The notes under the pieces are model-generated. The model made no database searches, was not told the DNA's origin, and saw nothing but the letters and a program-made list of their open reading frames with translations. Below, piece by piece: positions 18,755-25,987 of a stretch of DNA of 64,000 bases (positions are counted from its first letter, which is position 1; each line of letters starts with the position of its first letter). Made by a program: the position numbers and the translations under genes. This DNA is from Sporomusaceae bacterium UBA7701 (GTDB lineage Bacteria; Bacillota; Negativicutes; Sporomusales; UBA7701), in the NCBI GenBank assembly GCA_002482545.1, contig DLGF01000024.1, positions 161,762-225,761 on the forward strand. The letters run 5' to 3'.

Positions 18755-18787
18755 ACACTCCGCAACCACCGCGGAGTGTTTTTATTT
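18755..18787 (+). terminator. Intrinsic terminator after the NAPRTase-like gene
   Basis: Perfect 9-bp stem ACACTCCGC/GCGGAGTGT with a 7-nt loop followed by TTTTATTTT, 7 bp past the stop codon. Confidence 0.92.
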
Positions 18788-18832
18788 TCCGCTATTCCTC
18801 CGCCTTTCGGAAAATCCGACGGTTCAGGCCAT

Positions 18833-19894
18833 TCACCGATACAGCCGCAGCGGATCGGTCGCGAAATCTTCAAAGGATAGTTCGGTATAGTCGACCTCGC
18901 TGCCCAAAAACCGCCGGTAGCGGTTGCGCTCTTCTTCCACCCGCCCGGGTTTCTTGCCGGGATGATCGTTGACGACGCTGAATTTCAGCGTCCTCGTCCG
19001 GTTGGTTTGCGCCCTTTTGAAGAGATATTTCACATGCAGGTCGGCGTCGGGAAACGAGTAACCGCAGAAAATGACCTTCCCCGCTTCCTGAAGCCGGCGT
19101 TCTGCCTGATGCCAGACCACCCCCAGAAACACATTGGATAAATCCTTGAAAAAGGTCGGCGGGACAATGACCGGCTGGACAACGGAGTGGCACGCCTCGC
19201 AATGGGAATGCCGGCTGCCGGTGAGCAGCCTCGCCGCTCCCGCCTCGCGCAGCGTTACATCCACCGCGTTGCAGGCCGGACAAAACAGCCAGTTCAAGGA
19301 CCCGTGCACCTTGTATAATTCGACAGTCCGTCCGTTCGCCGGCCTGCCCTTTCCCGCCATGAGGCCGCTGAAGCCGTAATCCGGTTCGTAGCCCGGCAGG
19401 GCGGCAAGGGCCCGGTCCAGCAGCAAGTCATAGTTGGTGGTAAGAAATACCGTATCCGCCAGCGCGTCTTCCTGCCGGAGATTTTCCAGCAGCCGCCGGT
19501 GCAACGCCTTGCTGCTGCCGGCGGGATGATCCAGCACCGCCGCCATCAGCAGCACCAGATACTGCCGGATGAAGCCGATCCGGTTGCTGTCGCGGCTGAT
19601 GTTCTCCAGATCGTAGTGTTTCAGGGTTTCCCGTCGGCGTACGGCCAAATCAAGGACCCCGAGCGCTTCTTCAAAGGTCGGAAACAGAACCGCGTCCGGC
19701 TCGGCCCCGCGAATCTCAAGGCCAAACACTTCACCGAAATAGTCCTCCAGTTCCCGCAGCATGGTTGGGTCAACAAGCTCCGGCTTTTGCCGGACGAGTT
19801 TCCAGTAATCGCGGAACAATTCGGACTGGACCGGCGCACCTTCGGCCGCCGAGGCCCCGCCCCCCAGAAATATTGCCGTTTTGATTGCTTTCAC
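18833..19894 (-). CDS. SIR2-like NAD-binding protein with zinc ribbon
   Basis: A SIR2-like (SIR2_2 type) protein of 353 residues. Sirtuin-type signatures are present in order: LGGGASAAEG at the N-terminus, TTNYDLLLDRAL in the middle, YKVHGSLNW with the catalytic-type His, and two CxxC pairs (CPAC, CEAC) forming a zinc site. VIFCGYSFPDADLHVKYL follows near the C-terminus. Such proteins can be NADases or NAD-binding sensors, including in phage defence, or may be housekeeping. Nothing next to it supports a defence operon. The GTG start abuts the ribosome site, so the exact start is uncertain. Confidence 0.8.
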   Translation of the reverse strand: MKAIKTAIFLGGGASAAEGAPVQSELFRDYWKLVRQKPELVDPTMLRELEDYFGEVFGLEIRGAEPDAVLFPTFEEALGVLDLAVRRRETLKHYDLENISRDSNRIGFIRQYLVLLMAAVLDHPAGSSKALHRRLLENLRQEDALADTVFLTTNYDLLLDRALAALPGYEPDYGFSGLMAGKGRPANGRTVELYKVHGSLNWLFCPACNAVDVTLREAGAARLLTGSRHSHCEACHSVVQPVIVPPTFFKDLSNVFLGVVWHQAERRLQEAGKVIFCGYSFPDADLHVKYLFKRAQTNRTRTLKFSVVNDHPGKKPGRVEEERNRYRRFLGSEVDYTELSFEDFATDPLRLYR

Positions 19895-20013
19895 CTCCCG
19901 CGTTTATTTGTTATTCTGGATGTTTCCCGGCAAATTCATCCGGCTAAGGCTGCCCCTGAAAGGAATTACTGGCCGCCAGCGGGAAATAACTCACTTCAGA
20001 TTGTTGACAAGCC

Positions 20014-20331
20014 CAGGCTGGCGAGAAAGGTCCAGATGCACGTCCTAATTTCATAAGTTCTTTCAGCGTCCGGTGCTTATAGGCAAATAGATTCACAAAC
20101 CATGTGCGGGCCGCACCGGAAGAGCGCGGTAACCGGAAGACCGGAAGATGTTTATGATAAGCGGAGGGAAGCGTCAGCGTCGGAGCGTTCATAAACATCT
20201 TCCGCGTTTGGGCAGGAGGTCGCATACTTTGGACGTACGCAAGTAAGTGCGCAAGTTCTTAGCGCGTATGCGCCTAGAACTGCGGCCTACCTCTTGCGGG
20301 TACGACGCAGATGGCCTTTCTCGCCAGCCTG
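20014..20331. repeat. Palindrome-ended non-coding repeat, copy A
   Basis: A ~318 bp unit bounded by perfect 17-bp inverted ends (CAGGCTGGCGAGAAAGG and its complement). Inside, a second perfect inverted pair GGAAGATGTTTATGA/TCATAAACATCTTCC spans about 20143-20203. Short frames here have no supported start. A diverged second copy lies 1 kb to the right (21021-21350). The layout suggests a MITE-like element or a large structured RNA gene; I know no family that matches. Confidence 0.75.
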
Positions 20332-20352
20332 TCGTTGGAAAGGAGCTTCGCC

Positions 20353-20871
20353 ATGCGTCCCCCAGCCGTCCCTCTTCGCTATGCCGATCTTCTGCCCGGG
20401 GATATACCGGGCCTTGTGGCCATGATCCGGGACGTATTTTTTGAATTCATGGCTCCCGCCTATACGGAGGAGGGAATAGCCTATTTTCTGTCGGGTCTGG
20501 AGCCGACGGCCCTCAGCGCCCGTCTGGCCTCGGAAGACCGGTTCATGCTGGTGGCCAAGGATGGGGACATCCTGGCCGGCGCCGTCGAAGTCCGGGACCA
20601 CAGCCATATATCGCTGCTGTTCACGGCAAAGGACTACCACCGCAGAGGCATCGCCAAAGAACTGGTGCGCCTGGCCGTCAGCCGCTGCCGGGAAGCCCTC
20701 CCGTCCCTGACGGCGGTGACCCTGAATTCCTCCGCCTTCGCCCTGCCGGTTTATCAGCGCCTCGGCTTCCGGCCGACCGGTCCCCGGCAGGAGCGGAACG
20801 GAATGGTTTTTACCCCGATGGCGCTGAAGCTGGCTTCGCTGCCGGAACGAAAGCCCGGCGACAGCCCTTGA
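20353..20871 (+). CDS. GNAT-family N-acetyltransferase
   Basis: Predicted acetyl-CoA-dependent N-acetyltransferase of 172 residues. The acetyl-CoA-binding motif A appears as YHRRGIAKELVRLAV, and motif B as ALPVYQRLGFRPTG near the C-terminus. The ATG at 20353 is preferred because GGAAAGGAG stands 7-8 nt upstream; the longer frame begins inside repeat A. The acceptor is unknown. The gene lies alone between the two repeat copies and ends in a terminator, an arrangement that resembles cargo between repeats. Confidence 0.85.
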   Translation: MRPPAVPLRYADLLPGDIPGLVAMIRDVFFEFMAPAYTEEGIAYFLSGLEPTALSARLASEDRFMLVAKDGDILAGAVEVRDHSHISLLFTAKDYHRRGIAKELVRLAVSRCREALPSLTAVTLNSSAFALPVYQRLGFRPTGPRQERNGMVFTPMALKLASLPERKPGDSP

Positions 20872-20894
20872 CAAGCTTGGGCCGCAAAAACGCG

Positions 20895-20932
20895 ATAGTC
20901 CGTACCACGTTAATGTGATACGGACTATTTTT
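20895..20932 (+). terminator. Intrinsic terminator after the GNAT gene
   Basis: Perfect 10-bp stem ATAGTCCGTA/TACGGACTAT followed by TTTTT, 23 bp past the stop. Confidence 0.88.
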
Positions 20933-21020
20933 CCGAGCTTTATAAGCCACCGGCAACTTTTAAGGGCCGCTTCGCACGGCCTTTTCCCATAGACAGTTTC
21001 ACACTCGTATTATCGAACAA

Positions 21021-21350
21021 GCCCCGATTGGCGAGAAAGGTCCAGACGCACGCCCTGCTTTCGCGAGTTCTTTCAGTGTCCCGTTGCTTGTCACAAATCG
21101 GTTCACGAACTGTGTGCAGGTCGCACCGAAAGAACGTGCCAGCCGGAAGATGTTTATGATAAGCGGAGGTAAGCGATAGCGTCGAAGCGTTCATAAACAT
21201 CTTCCGCGTTTAGGCAGGAAACCGCGTACTAGGGCGTACGCAAGCAAACGCTCTGAGAGCCAAGTGCGCAAATTCTTAGCGCGCATGGCTTAGAGGCGCG
21301 GCCTACCTCTTGCGGTACACGAAACAGATGGGCCTTTATCGCCAGCCTGG
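21021..21350. repeat. Palindrome-ended non-coding repeat, copy B
   Basis: Diverged copy of the repeat at 20014. It keeps the same order of blocks: GGCGAGAAAGGTCCAGACGC at the left, the inner pair GGAAGATGTTTATGA/TCATAAACATCTTCC, GCGGCCTACCTCTTGCGG, and GCCTTTATCGCCAGCCTGG at the right. Its outer ends are imperfect inverted repeats. It abuts the 3' end of the CheX-like gene. Confidence 0.72.
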
Positions 21351-21352
21351 GC

Positions 21353-21811
21353 TTATTCGTTCAAGCCGATGCCGATCTCGATCGGCAACTCGTCGATGAT
21401 CATTTCAATGCCGATAAAGCTGCTGTTACAGATCTGGACGGCGGGAACTCCCTGCACCAGCCGGGGCGGAGCCACCCGGAGCTGGATGCCGTTCTGGTTC
21501 AAAGCCGTGGCCGCAGTGGAAGTAATCATGTTCGCCAGTTCGCAGATCGCGCTCTGGGCGACCTCGTCAAACCGTTCGACCGGCATGCCCATCATCATGG
21601 CCGACGACAGCCGTTTCGCCGCATCCTCGGTCATGTTGAACACCACATTGCCGTTCACATTGCTGGCCATTCCGACCTGCACCGTCACCCCGAGACTCTC
21701 CAGGATCTGGTCCTTGGTATAAACTTTTCCCCTGGCGATATTCTTGAAGCCCAGTTGCGGCACTACACTCGACGCCGCAGCAATAAACGGGTTCACATAC
21801 CGTACATCCAC
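21353..21811 (-). CDS. CheX-like chemotaxis phosphatase domain protein
   Basis: CheC/CheX-family protein of 152 residues, expected to dephosphorylate CheY-P or a related receiver. The start is GTG at 21811 (VDVRYVNPFIAA), with GGGAGG 8 nt upstream; the longer frame lacks family similarity. The family motif with catalytic Glu and Asn appears as AICELANMITSTAATALN, preceded by MTEDAAKRLSSAMMG-like sequence. No che genes are adjacent, so it is an orphan here. Confidence 0.85.
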   Translation of the reverse strand: MDVRYVNPFIAAASSVVPQLGFKNIARGKVYTKDQILESLGVTVQVGMASNVNGNVVFNMTEDAAKRLSSAMMMGMPVERFDEVAQSAICELANMITSTAATALNQNGIQLRVAPPRLVQGVPAVQICNSSFIGIEMIIDELPIEIGIGLNE

Positions 21812-22070
21812 GCCGTTATCCTCCCAGAAACGCTCTAATCCACGCGATACACCGTCGCGTTCAATCCAATACTCCCCTATTATTCTATACCTGTTAGAAT
21901 AACTTTCCAACCCGACCGCCGCCTTATTTCTCTGAAGCTTTGGTCCTAGACCACCCCATGTCGGTCATCGGTATTATTGGCTGCTTTCCGCATTCCGAAC
22001 AGGCTATATGATGCGCCGGTACAGGGAGCGCATCATAAATCAGCTTTGACCGATGCGGGAGTTTCCGATA

Positions 22071-22108
22071 CAAAACGCGCCGGAAATTTAGCTCCGGCGC
22101 GTTTTGTA
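22071..22108. terminator. Strong palindromic terminator
   Basis: Perfect 15-bp stem ACAAAACGCGCCGGA/TCCGGCGCGTTTTGT with an 8-nt loop. The A/T tracts are inside the stem, so it can act in both directions. It lies 15 bp past the stop of the small membrane protein gene at 22124. Confidence 0.82.
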
Positions 22109-22123
22109 GATGGACGACTGGGT

Positions 22124-22300
22124 TTATCGGTTGGCGGGCGGGCAGCCTTCGCCGCTCTTCTCCACCCGCTTCCGTTCGGTTTGCTGGTAATCGAGTTTCA
22201 GTTCCTCTTCCATATGCATGGCCCGCTGGTTTTGCCGCTGGAGAGCGTACAGAGTATAACCCAGGATCGCAATATAGACAATGATGAGAAAAATTGCCAC
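22124..22300 (-). CDS. Small single-pass membrane protein, unknown function
   Basis: 58 residues from GTG at 22300, chosen because AGGAGG stands 7 nt upstream. One membrane helix (IFLIIVYIAILGYTLYAL) is followed by a charged helical tail containing LKLDYQQTERKRVEKSGEG. I do not recognise the family. It has its own terminator and lies between the CheX-like gene and the comM fragment. Confidence 0.6.
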   Translation of the reverse strand: MAIFLIIVYIAILGYTLYALQRQNQRAMHMEEELKLDYQQTERKRVEKSGEGCPPANR

Positions 22301-22367
22301 AGCTATGCCTCCTTTAGTACGTAAAGACAACAAACGAGTCCGGGCGAAGCGGCAAAATCACTTGCAG

Positions 22368-22769
22368 CTAGCCAAGCAAATGCTCCTTGGCGACATTTCG
22401 CAAATGAATGGCCTCGGCCACCGCCGGGCCGGCGATGATTTCCTCGCCGGCTAAATCGGCGATGGTGCGGGCCACTTTGAGGATGCGGTCATAGCCCCGC
22501 GCGCTCAGGTTGAACTTATCGAAGGCCTGACGCATCAGCAGTTGGGCCTGGGGATTGAGCGCACAGGCGGCCTTCACATGGCGGTGGCTCATTTGGGCGT
22601 TGCAGGACAGGCCGAACCTGGCCAGCCGCTGCTGGCCGATCTCCCGGGCCTTTTCCACCCTGCGGCGCACCGCCTCCGACGACTCCGCCGCGCTTGTCGC
22701 CGTCACGTCCTTATATTCCAGCCTGGGTACGGTGATGTTGATATCGATCCGGTCTAGTAGCGGACACAT
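22368..22769 (-). pseudogene. comM: C-terminal fragment of comM (Mg-chelatase-like ATPase)
   Basis: ComM is a helicase-like AAA+ protein acting in natural transformation, normally about 500 residues. Only the last ~130 codons are present. They begin at the conserved PLLDRIDINITVPR and run through the C-terminal domain LSARGYDRILKVARTIADLAG. Upstream of PLLDRID the sequence changes abruptly to the AT-rich recombinase gene, so comM is disrupted by integration. The missing ~370 N-terminal codons are not seen in the remaining 41 kb. The ATG of this frame lies at the junction and is not a native start. Confidence 0.9.
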
Positions 22770-24294
22770 TAGGATATTTGTTGCCGTTAATAGTTACATC
22801 TATAGTTCTATCAGGATATACGACAATTTCATCGATTAGGACTTCCAAAAAATCATCCGTTATTCCAGTTGCATCCTTAAATTCCATACTCAAAAAGTCT
22901 TTTATTTTAGACATTCTATTTTGTTTATTGCTTAATAGCTTGGATTGTTGCATAAGGTTTTGTAATTGTTCTTCAATGGCATTAAGTTTTTCGCTTAATT
23001 CATCATTTTTCTTTTTAAACTCATCCTTGCTTATTAATTCATCAGAGTATAAATCAAGCAACTTATCCTTTTTTGTTATCATTTTTTCTTTTTCTTTCAT
23101 TAATTGGTTAAGCTGTTGACTGCTATTATTCTCTTCTACGATATTATCAAGTATGGCTAATACATTTTTAATAGTTTCATTTTTGTTAATCCAGAATTCA
23201 AATGCCACTTCTTTTATTATCGCGTTCAAATCATCTTCTTTTAAACTTATATTCGCACAACCATAAGGACTTGACCTTCCATAATTTTTATATTGTGAAC
23301 ACTGCCAAACGTTTACCTTATTATTTTGTTTCGGATATGTTCCATGATAATAATTACTTCCACATAAGCTGCATTTAATTTTACCACTTAAAGCAAATGA
23401 TCCATTAAAATACCCAGCCACTTGTATCTTTTCATTAATATCTAACTTTTTCCTTTTGCCGCTTAAAATTATGTTTGCTTTTTCCCATATATCAGGATCA
23501 ACGATTGGAGATATTCTGTTTTCATGAATTTGCCAGTCGCTTTCAGGAACATCTTCGCATTTTTTAGTGAAAAAATTTTTATGATGTTTGCCACAAATTA
23601 GTACTCCCTTATATTTCTCATTTCTTATCATACGTTTCAAAGTTGTTAAGGCGAATGGTTTGCCGTTTCTATTTGTAATTCCCGTGTTGCTTAATTCTTT
23701 CGCTATTTGTCTAAAACCTTTACCTTGTATGTATAAATTAAATACAAGTCTTACTACTTCAGCCTCTTTTTCATTTATAACTAAATCAGCATTAATTTGA
23801 TTATAACCCCACATTTTACCGTTAGTTACAATGGTGCCCTTTTCCATTCTCGTCTTATGAGCGTTATTCATTTTTCTTGATAAATTTCGTGAAGACCACT
23901 CGGAGAATATATTATCCATAGTTGTACTAATATATTTCCCATCATCTTCAATATCATAGAATTCATTTTTCAATCTGATAAACAACTTTTTATTATTTTT
24001 TATAAGCTCGCTTTCAAATAGTTTCCAATCAGCTAAATTCCGCCAACCTCTATCAATTTGCTTAATTAAAATAATATCATATTTATCTTCAGATAAATCG
24101 GAAACCATCCTGATAAATTCATTTCGACCAATTGTAGTTGTTCCAGATTTAGCTTCATCGACATATTTGTCTACCAACACCCAATCCTGAGTCTTTGCTA
24201 TGAAATTCTCATTTTCTTCACATTGAATTTTAAGAGCTTCCATTTGTCGTTCTTCTTCTGTAGACGCCCTTGCATAATGCACCAACCTTTGCAT
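22711..24294 (-). CDS. Large serine recombinase (element integrase)
   Basis: Site-specific serine integrase of 527 residues that presumably inserted the element into comM. The resolvase domain has the catalytic-type HYARASTEEERQ, with Ser in RAST, and IILIKQIDRGWRNLADW. The recombinase domain (GYNQINADLVINEKEAEVVR) follows, then a zinc ribbon with CSLCG and later Cys pairs, and a long C-terminal coiled coil (about 385-460). Codons are strikingly AT-rich compared with the GC-rich host genes. The C-terminal tail is translated from comM DNA in another frame. Confidence 0.94.
   Translation of the reverse strand: MQRLVHYARASTEEERQMEALKIQCEENENFIAKTQDWVLVDKYVDEAKSGTTTIGRNEFIRMVSDLSEDKYDIILIKQIDRGWRNLADWKLFESELIKNNKKLFIRLKNEFYDIEDDGKYISTTMDNIFSEWSSRNLSRKMNNAHKTRMEKGTIVTNGKMWGYNQINADLVINEKEAEVVRLVFNLYIQGKGFRQIAKELSNTGITNRNGKPFALTTLKRMIRNEKYKGVLICGKHHKNFFTKKCEDVPESDWQIHENRISPIVDPDIWEKANIILSGKRKKLDINEKIQVAGYFNGSFALSGKIKCSLCGSNYYHGTYPKQNNKVNVWQCSQYKNYGRSSPYGCANISLKEDDLNAIIKEVAFEFWINKNETIKNVLAILDNIVEENNSSQQLNQLMKEKEKMITKKDKLLDLYSDELISKDEFKKKNDELSEKLNAIEEQLQNLMQQSKLLSNKQNRMSKIKDFLSMEFKDATGITDDFLEVLIDEIVVYPDRTIDVTINGNKYPNVSATRPDRYQHHRTQAGI
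22740..22772. other. Integration junction (att site) in comM
   Basis: The point where host comM sequence gives way to AT-rich element sequence, within or next to GTGTCCGCTACTAGACCGG on the minus strand. The recombinase frame reads across the junction and ends 59 bp inside comM in a different frame, so its last ~18 residues are host-encoded. The exact crossover dinucleotide cannot be fixed without the empty site. Confidence 0.7.
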
Positions 24295-24436
24295 AAATTC
24301 AATCCCTTTCTACGAAAATATTTTTCCGTTGTGTCCTATACTAATATTATAACTTATTGGAAGAAATAAGGAAAGAATTTTGCATGGAATAATTCCTATA
24401 TTAATGAAGTAAACCTCCAAGATTCAACTTGACTTT

Positions 24437-24559
24437 TCATTTCTGGGTCGCGCTTGTGCGGATCAACATGTTGCTAAAAATGACGAACGCTTTTTCATAT
24501 TCGCTTCTATTAATAAACCCTTTATTTAATAGCAACTTTATAATAATTAATTCCATCAT
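24437..24559 (-). CDS. Small protein upstream of the serine recombinase
   Basis: 40 residues from the ATG at 24559, with a perfect AGGAGG 7 nt upstream. The sequence contains LIIIKLLLNKGFINRSEY, a short helical pattern reminiscent of SHOCT-type or element-borne small proteins that often precede integrase genes. It shares the AT-rich composition of the recombinase and may be a recombination accessory factor; this is inference from position. Confidence 0.5.
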   Translation of the reverse strand: MMELIIIKLLLNKGFINRSEYEKAFVIFSNMLIRTSATQK

Positions 24560-25090
24560 AATATAACCTCCTATTTTGTCATTGTAACGATTCTCTGAGC
24601 AGCTTGGCCACTCCAATACTACGGCCACCCAGATCACTTTGGACTATACAAGCACCGCCATACTGCCGATCAGTGACGACAGATGACTAAGCTGCCCAAA
24701 GAAAGTTTGCAATGCCCACCTAAACGCGGAGTACGTAGTGGCGGCTTAGCGTAACCATTATATAAGGAAAATAAAATTGTTCCTCGGTGCTGACAACTTA
24801 GAACTATTATCTCTATATCTGCATGAAACCTACTTATTCTTACCCCTAGCTTTAGATGCGCCCATAACTTTTACAACCCACACAACCTTATACCTATACA
24901 ATATAGAAAGAACTTTGCGGACGGCATCTCTGCCCACGGGAATCCCACCCCTGCACCTCAGTGCAGCCGTACCTTCGCCTGCGACAGTTTTTCTCTGCTC
25001 GGACTAGAGCTATACGGGAGTTTCATTATCTGTATCCGCAAAGTTTATACTGTGCTTTTGCACTTTCTTTGTCAAAGAACGGGCCTTTTT
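24560..25090. other. Gene-free stretch with structured segment
   Basis: No convincing gene. An 11-bp inverted pair AACTTTGCGGA (24911-24921) and TCCGCAAAGTT (25035-25045) encloses a GC-rich stretch with an inner CTGCAC/GTGCAG hairpin, so a structured RNA or a small insertion is possible. Frames here lack ribosome sites and family similarity. Confidence 0.35.
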
Positions 25091-25354
25091 TTACACGGTA
25101 CGGAATTTTAAAATTCCTGCGATAAGCTTATTCTGCAGTTCCGTTTTCAGTTCGTAATCCACAAAGAAATATAAATTTCCGTGTCGGTCAAATAACTCTT
25201 TGGATGCCAGCCGCGTTATATAGCGTTCATAGTACGCTAATACCTGTCTTAGCGCAGGTTCTTCTCCACGTACAGCAGCTAAAATAACTTCATGCGGAAG
25301 TAATGAGCGTTTTCGATTAGATTTCCTCAAATTAGCGTTTTCTTTTTTCTTCAT
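25091..25354 (-). CDS. Helix-turn-helix element regulator (Tn916-type small ORF)
   Basis: 87 residues, basic N-terminus, then LLPHEVILAAVRGEEPALRQVLAYYERYI and RLASKELFDRHGN. This is the pattern of the helix-turn-helix small proteins paired with sigma-like factors in Tn916-related conjugative elements. It overlaps the sigma-like gene by 23 bp, so the two are co-expressed. Confidence 0.72.
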   Translation of the reverse strand: MKKKENANLRKSNRKRSLLPHEVILAAVRGEEPALRQVLAYYERYITRLASKELFDRHGNLYFFVDYELKTELQNKLIAGILKFRTV

Positions 25355-25754
25355 CTGCCAAATCCTCCAAGTATTTTTTTAGTTGTTTTAGCGTAGTTCC
25401 TCTACGATATGATACGGTTCGGCGGATAAGCTGCAAACATGCACCAATCTCGCTGTCCGTCATATCCAAAAAGTACGACAGTAAAACAATTGTCCTTCGT
25501 TCCTCGGATAATTCTTGTAAAGCTTCGCCGAGAAGTACATCTTCCACGCTCACTTCCATATCCAATACACGAAATACATAAGTTTCTTGAAAAGGTGCGA
25601 CAGAAAAGAAATGCTGAAATCTTTTGTCTTCGCAAATATCTTCCGAAAAACATTCTCTTTCTCTGCGACGCCGTATCACTTGATCGTAGTTGCGAGCATG
25701 GTTCCGTAAGACGCTTTTACAAAAACTATCAAAACGCTCCTGGCATTCCACCAT
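25332..25754 (-). CDS. Sigma-70-like regulator of the mobile element
   Basis: 140 residues from the ATG at 25754, placed just after GGGAGGTG. The C-terminal half resembles sigma region 4 (LQELSEERRTIVLLSYFLDMTDSEIGAC, then RRTVSYRRGTTLKQLKKYL), as in the sigma-like proteins of Tn916-family elements. It probably controls element genes. The longer frame upstream of 25754 has no ribosome site. Confidence 0.78.
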   Translation of the reverse strand: MVECQERFDSFCKSVLRNHARNYDQVIRRRRERECFSEDICEDKRFQHFFSVAPFQETYVFRVLDMEVSVEDVLLGEALQELSEERRTIVLLSYFLDMTDSEIGACLQLIRRTVSYRRGTTLKQLKKYLEDLADEEKRKR

Positions 25755-25932
25755 ATCACCTCCCTTCGCAGCAAGGAGAGGTCTATGCGAATGCACAGTT
25801 CGTCCTATTTATTTGTGCCGCAGATACACTCTCCATATTTTCCCTTCATACAACTAAAACAGTTGCTAGAAGCATTTGGGTAAAATTACCAGAAAAGTTG
25901 TCGAAAAAATTTGTCAAAGTATTACAAAAAAA

Positions 25933-25970
25933 CTGCCTTAGTCCTCACTCTTTCCAGAGGACTAAGGCAG
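25933..25970. terminator. Bidirectional terminator downstream of topB
   Basis: Perfect 14-bp stem CTGCCTTAGTCCTC/GAGGACTAAGGCAG with a 10-nt loop. It is flanked by an A tract on the left (T tract for minus-strand transcripts) and TTTTTGTTTT on the right. It lies 17 bp past the topB stop. Confidence 0.9.
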
Positions 25971-25987
25971 TTTTTGTTTTAATGGAT

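Noticed and set aside
20014..21350. Considered as a CRISPR array
   Set aside because: Only two long diverged copies with inverted ends; no short repeats with spacers anywhere in the window.
24777..25007. 76-codon plus-strand frame after the integrase
   Set aside because: No ribosome site or domain; it crosses a structured segment.
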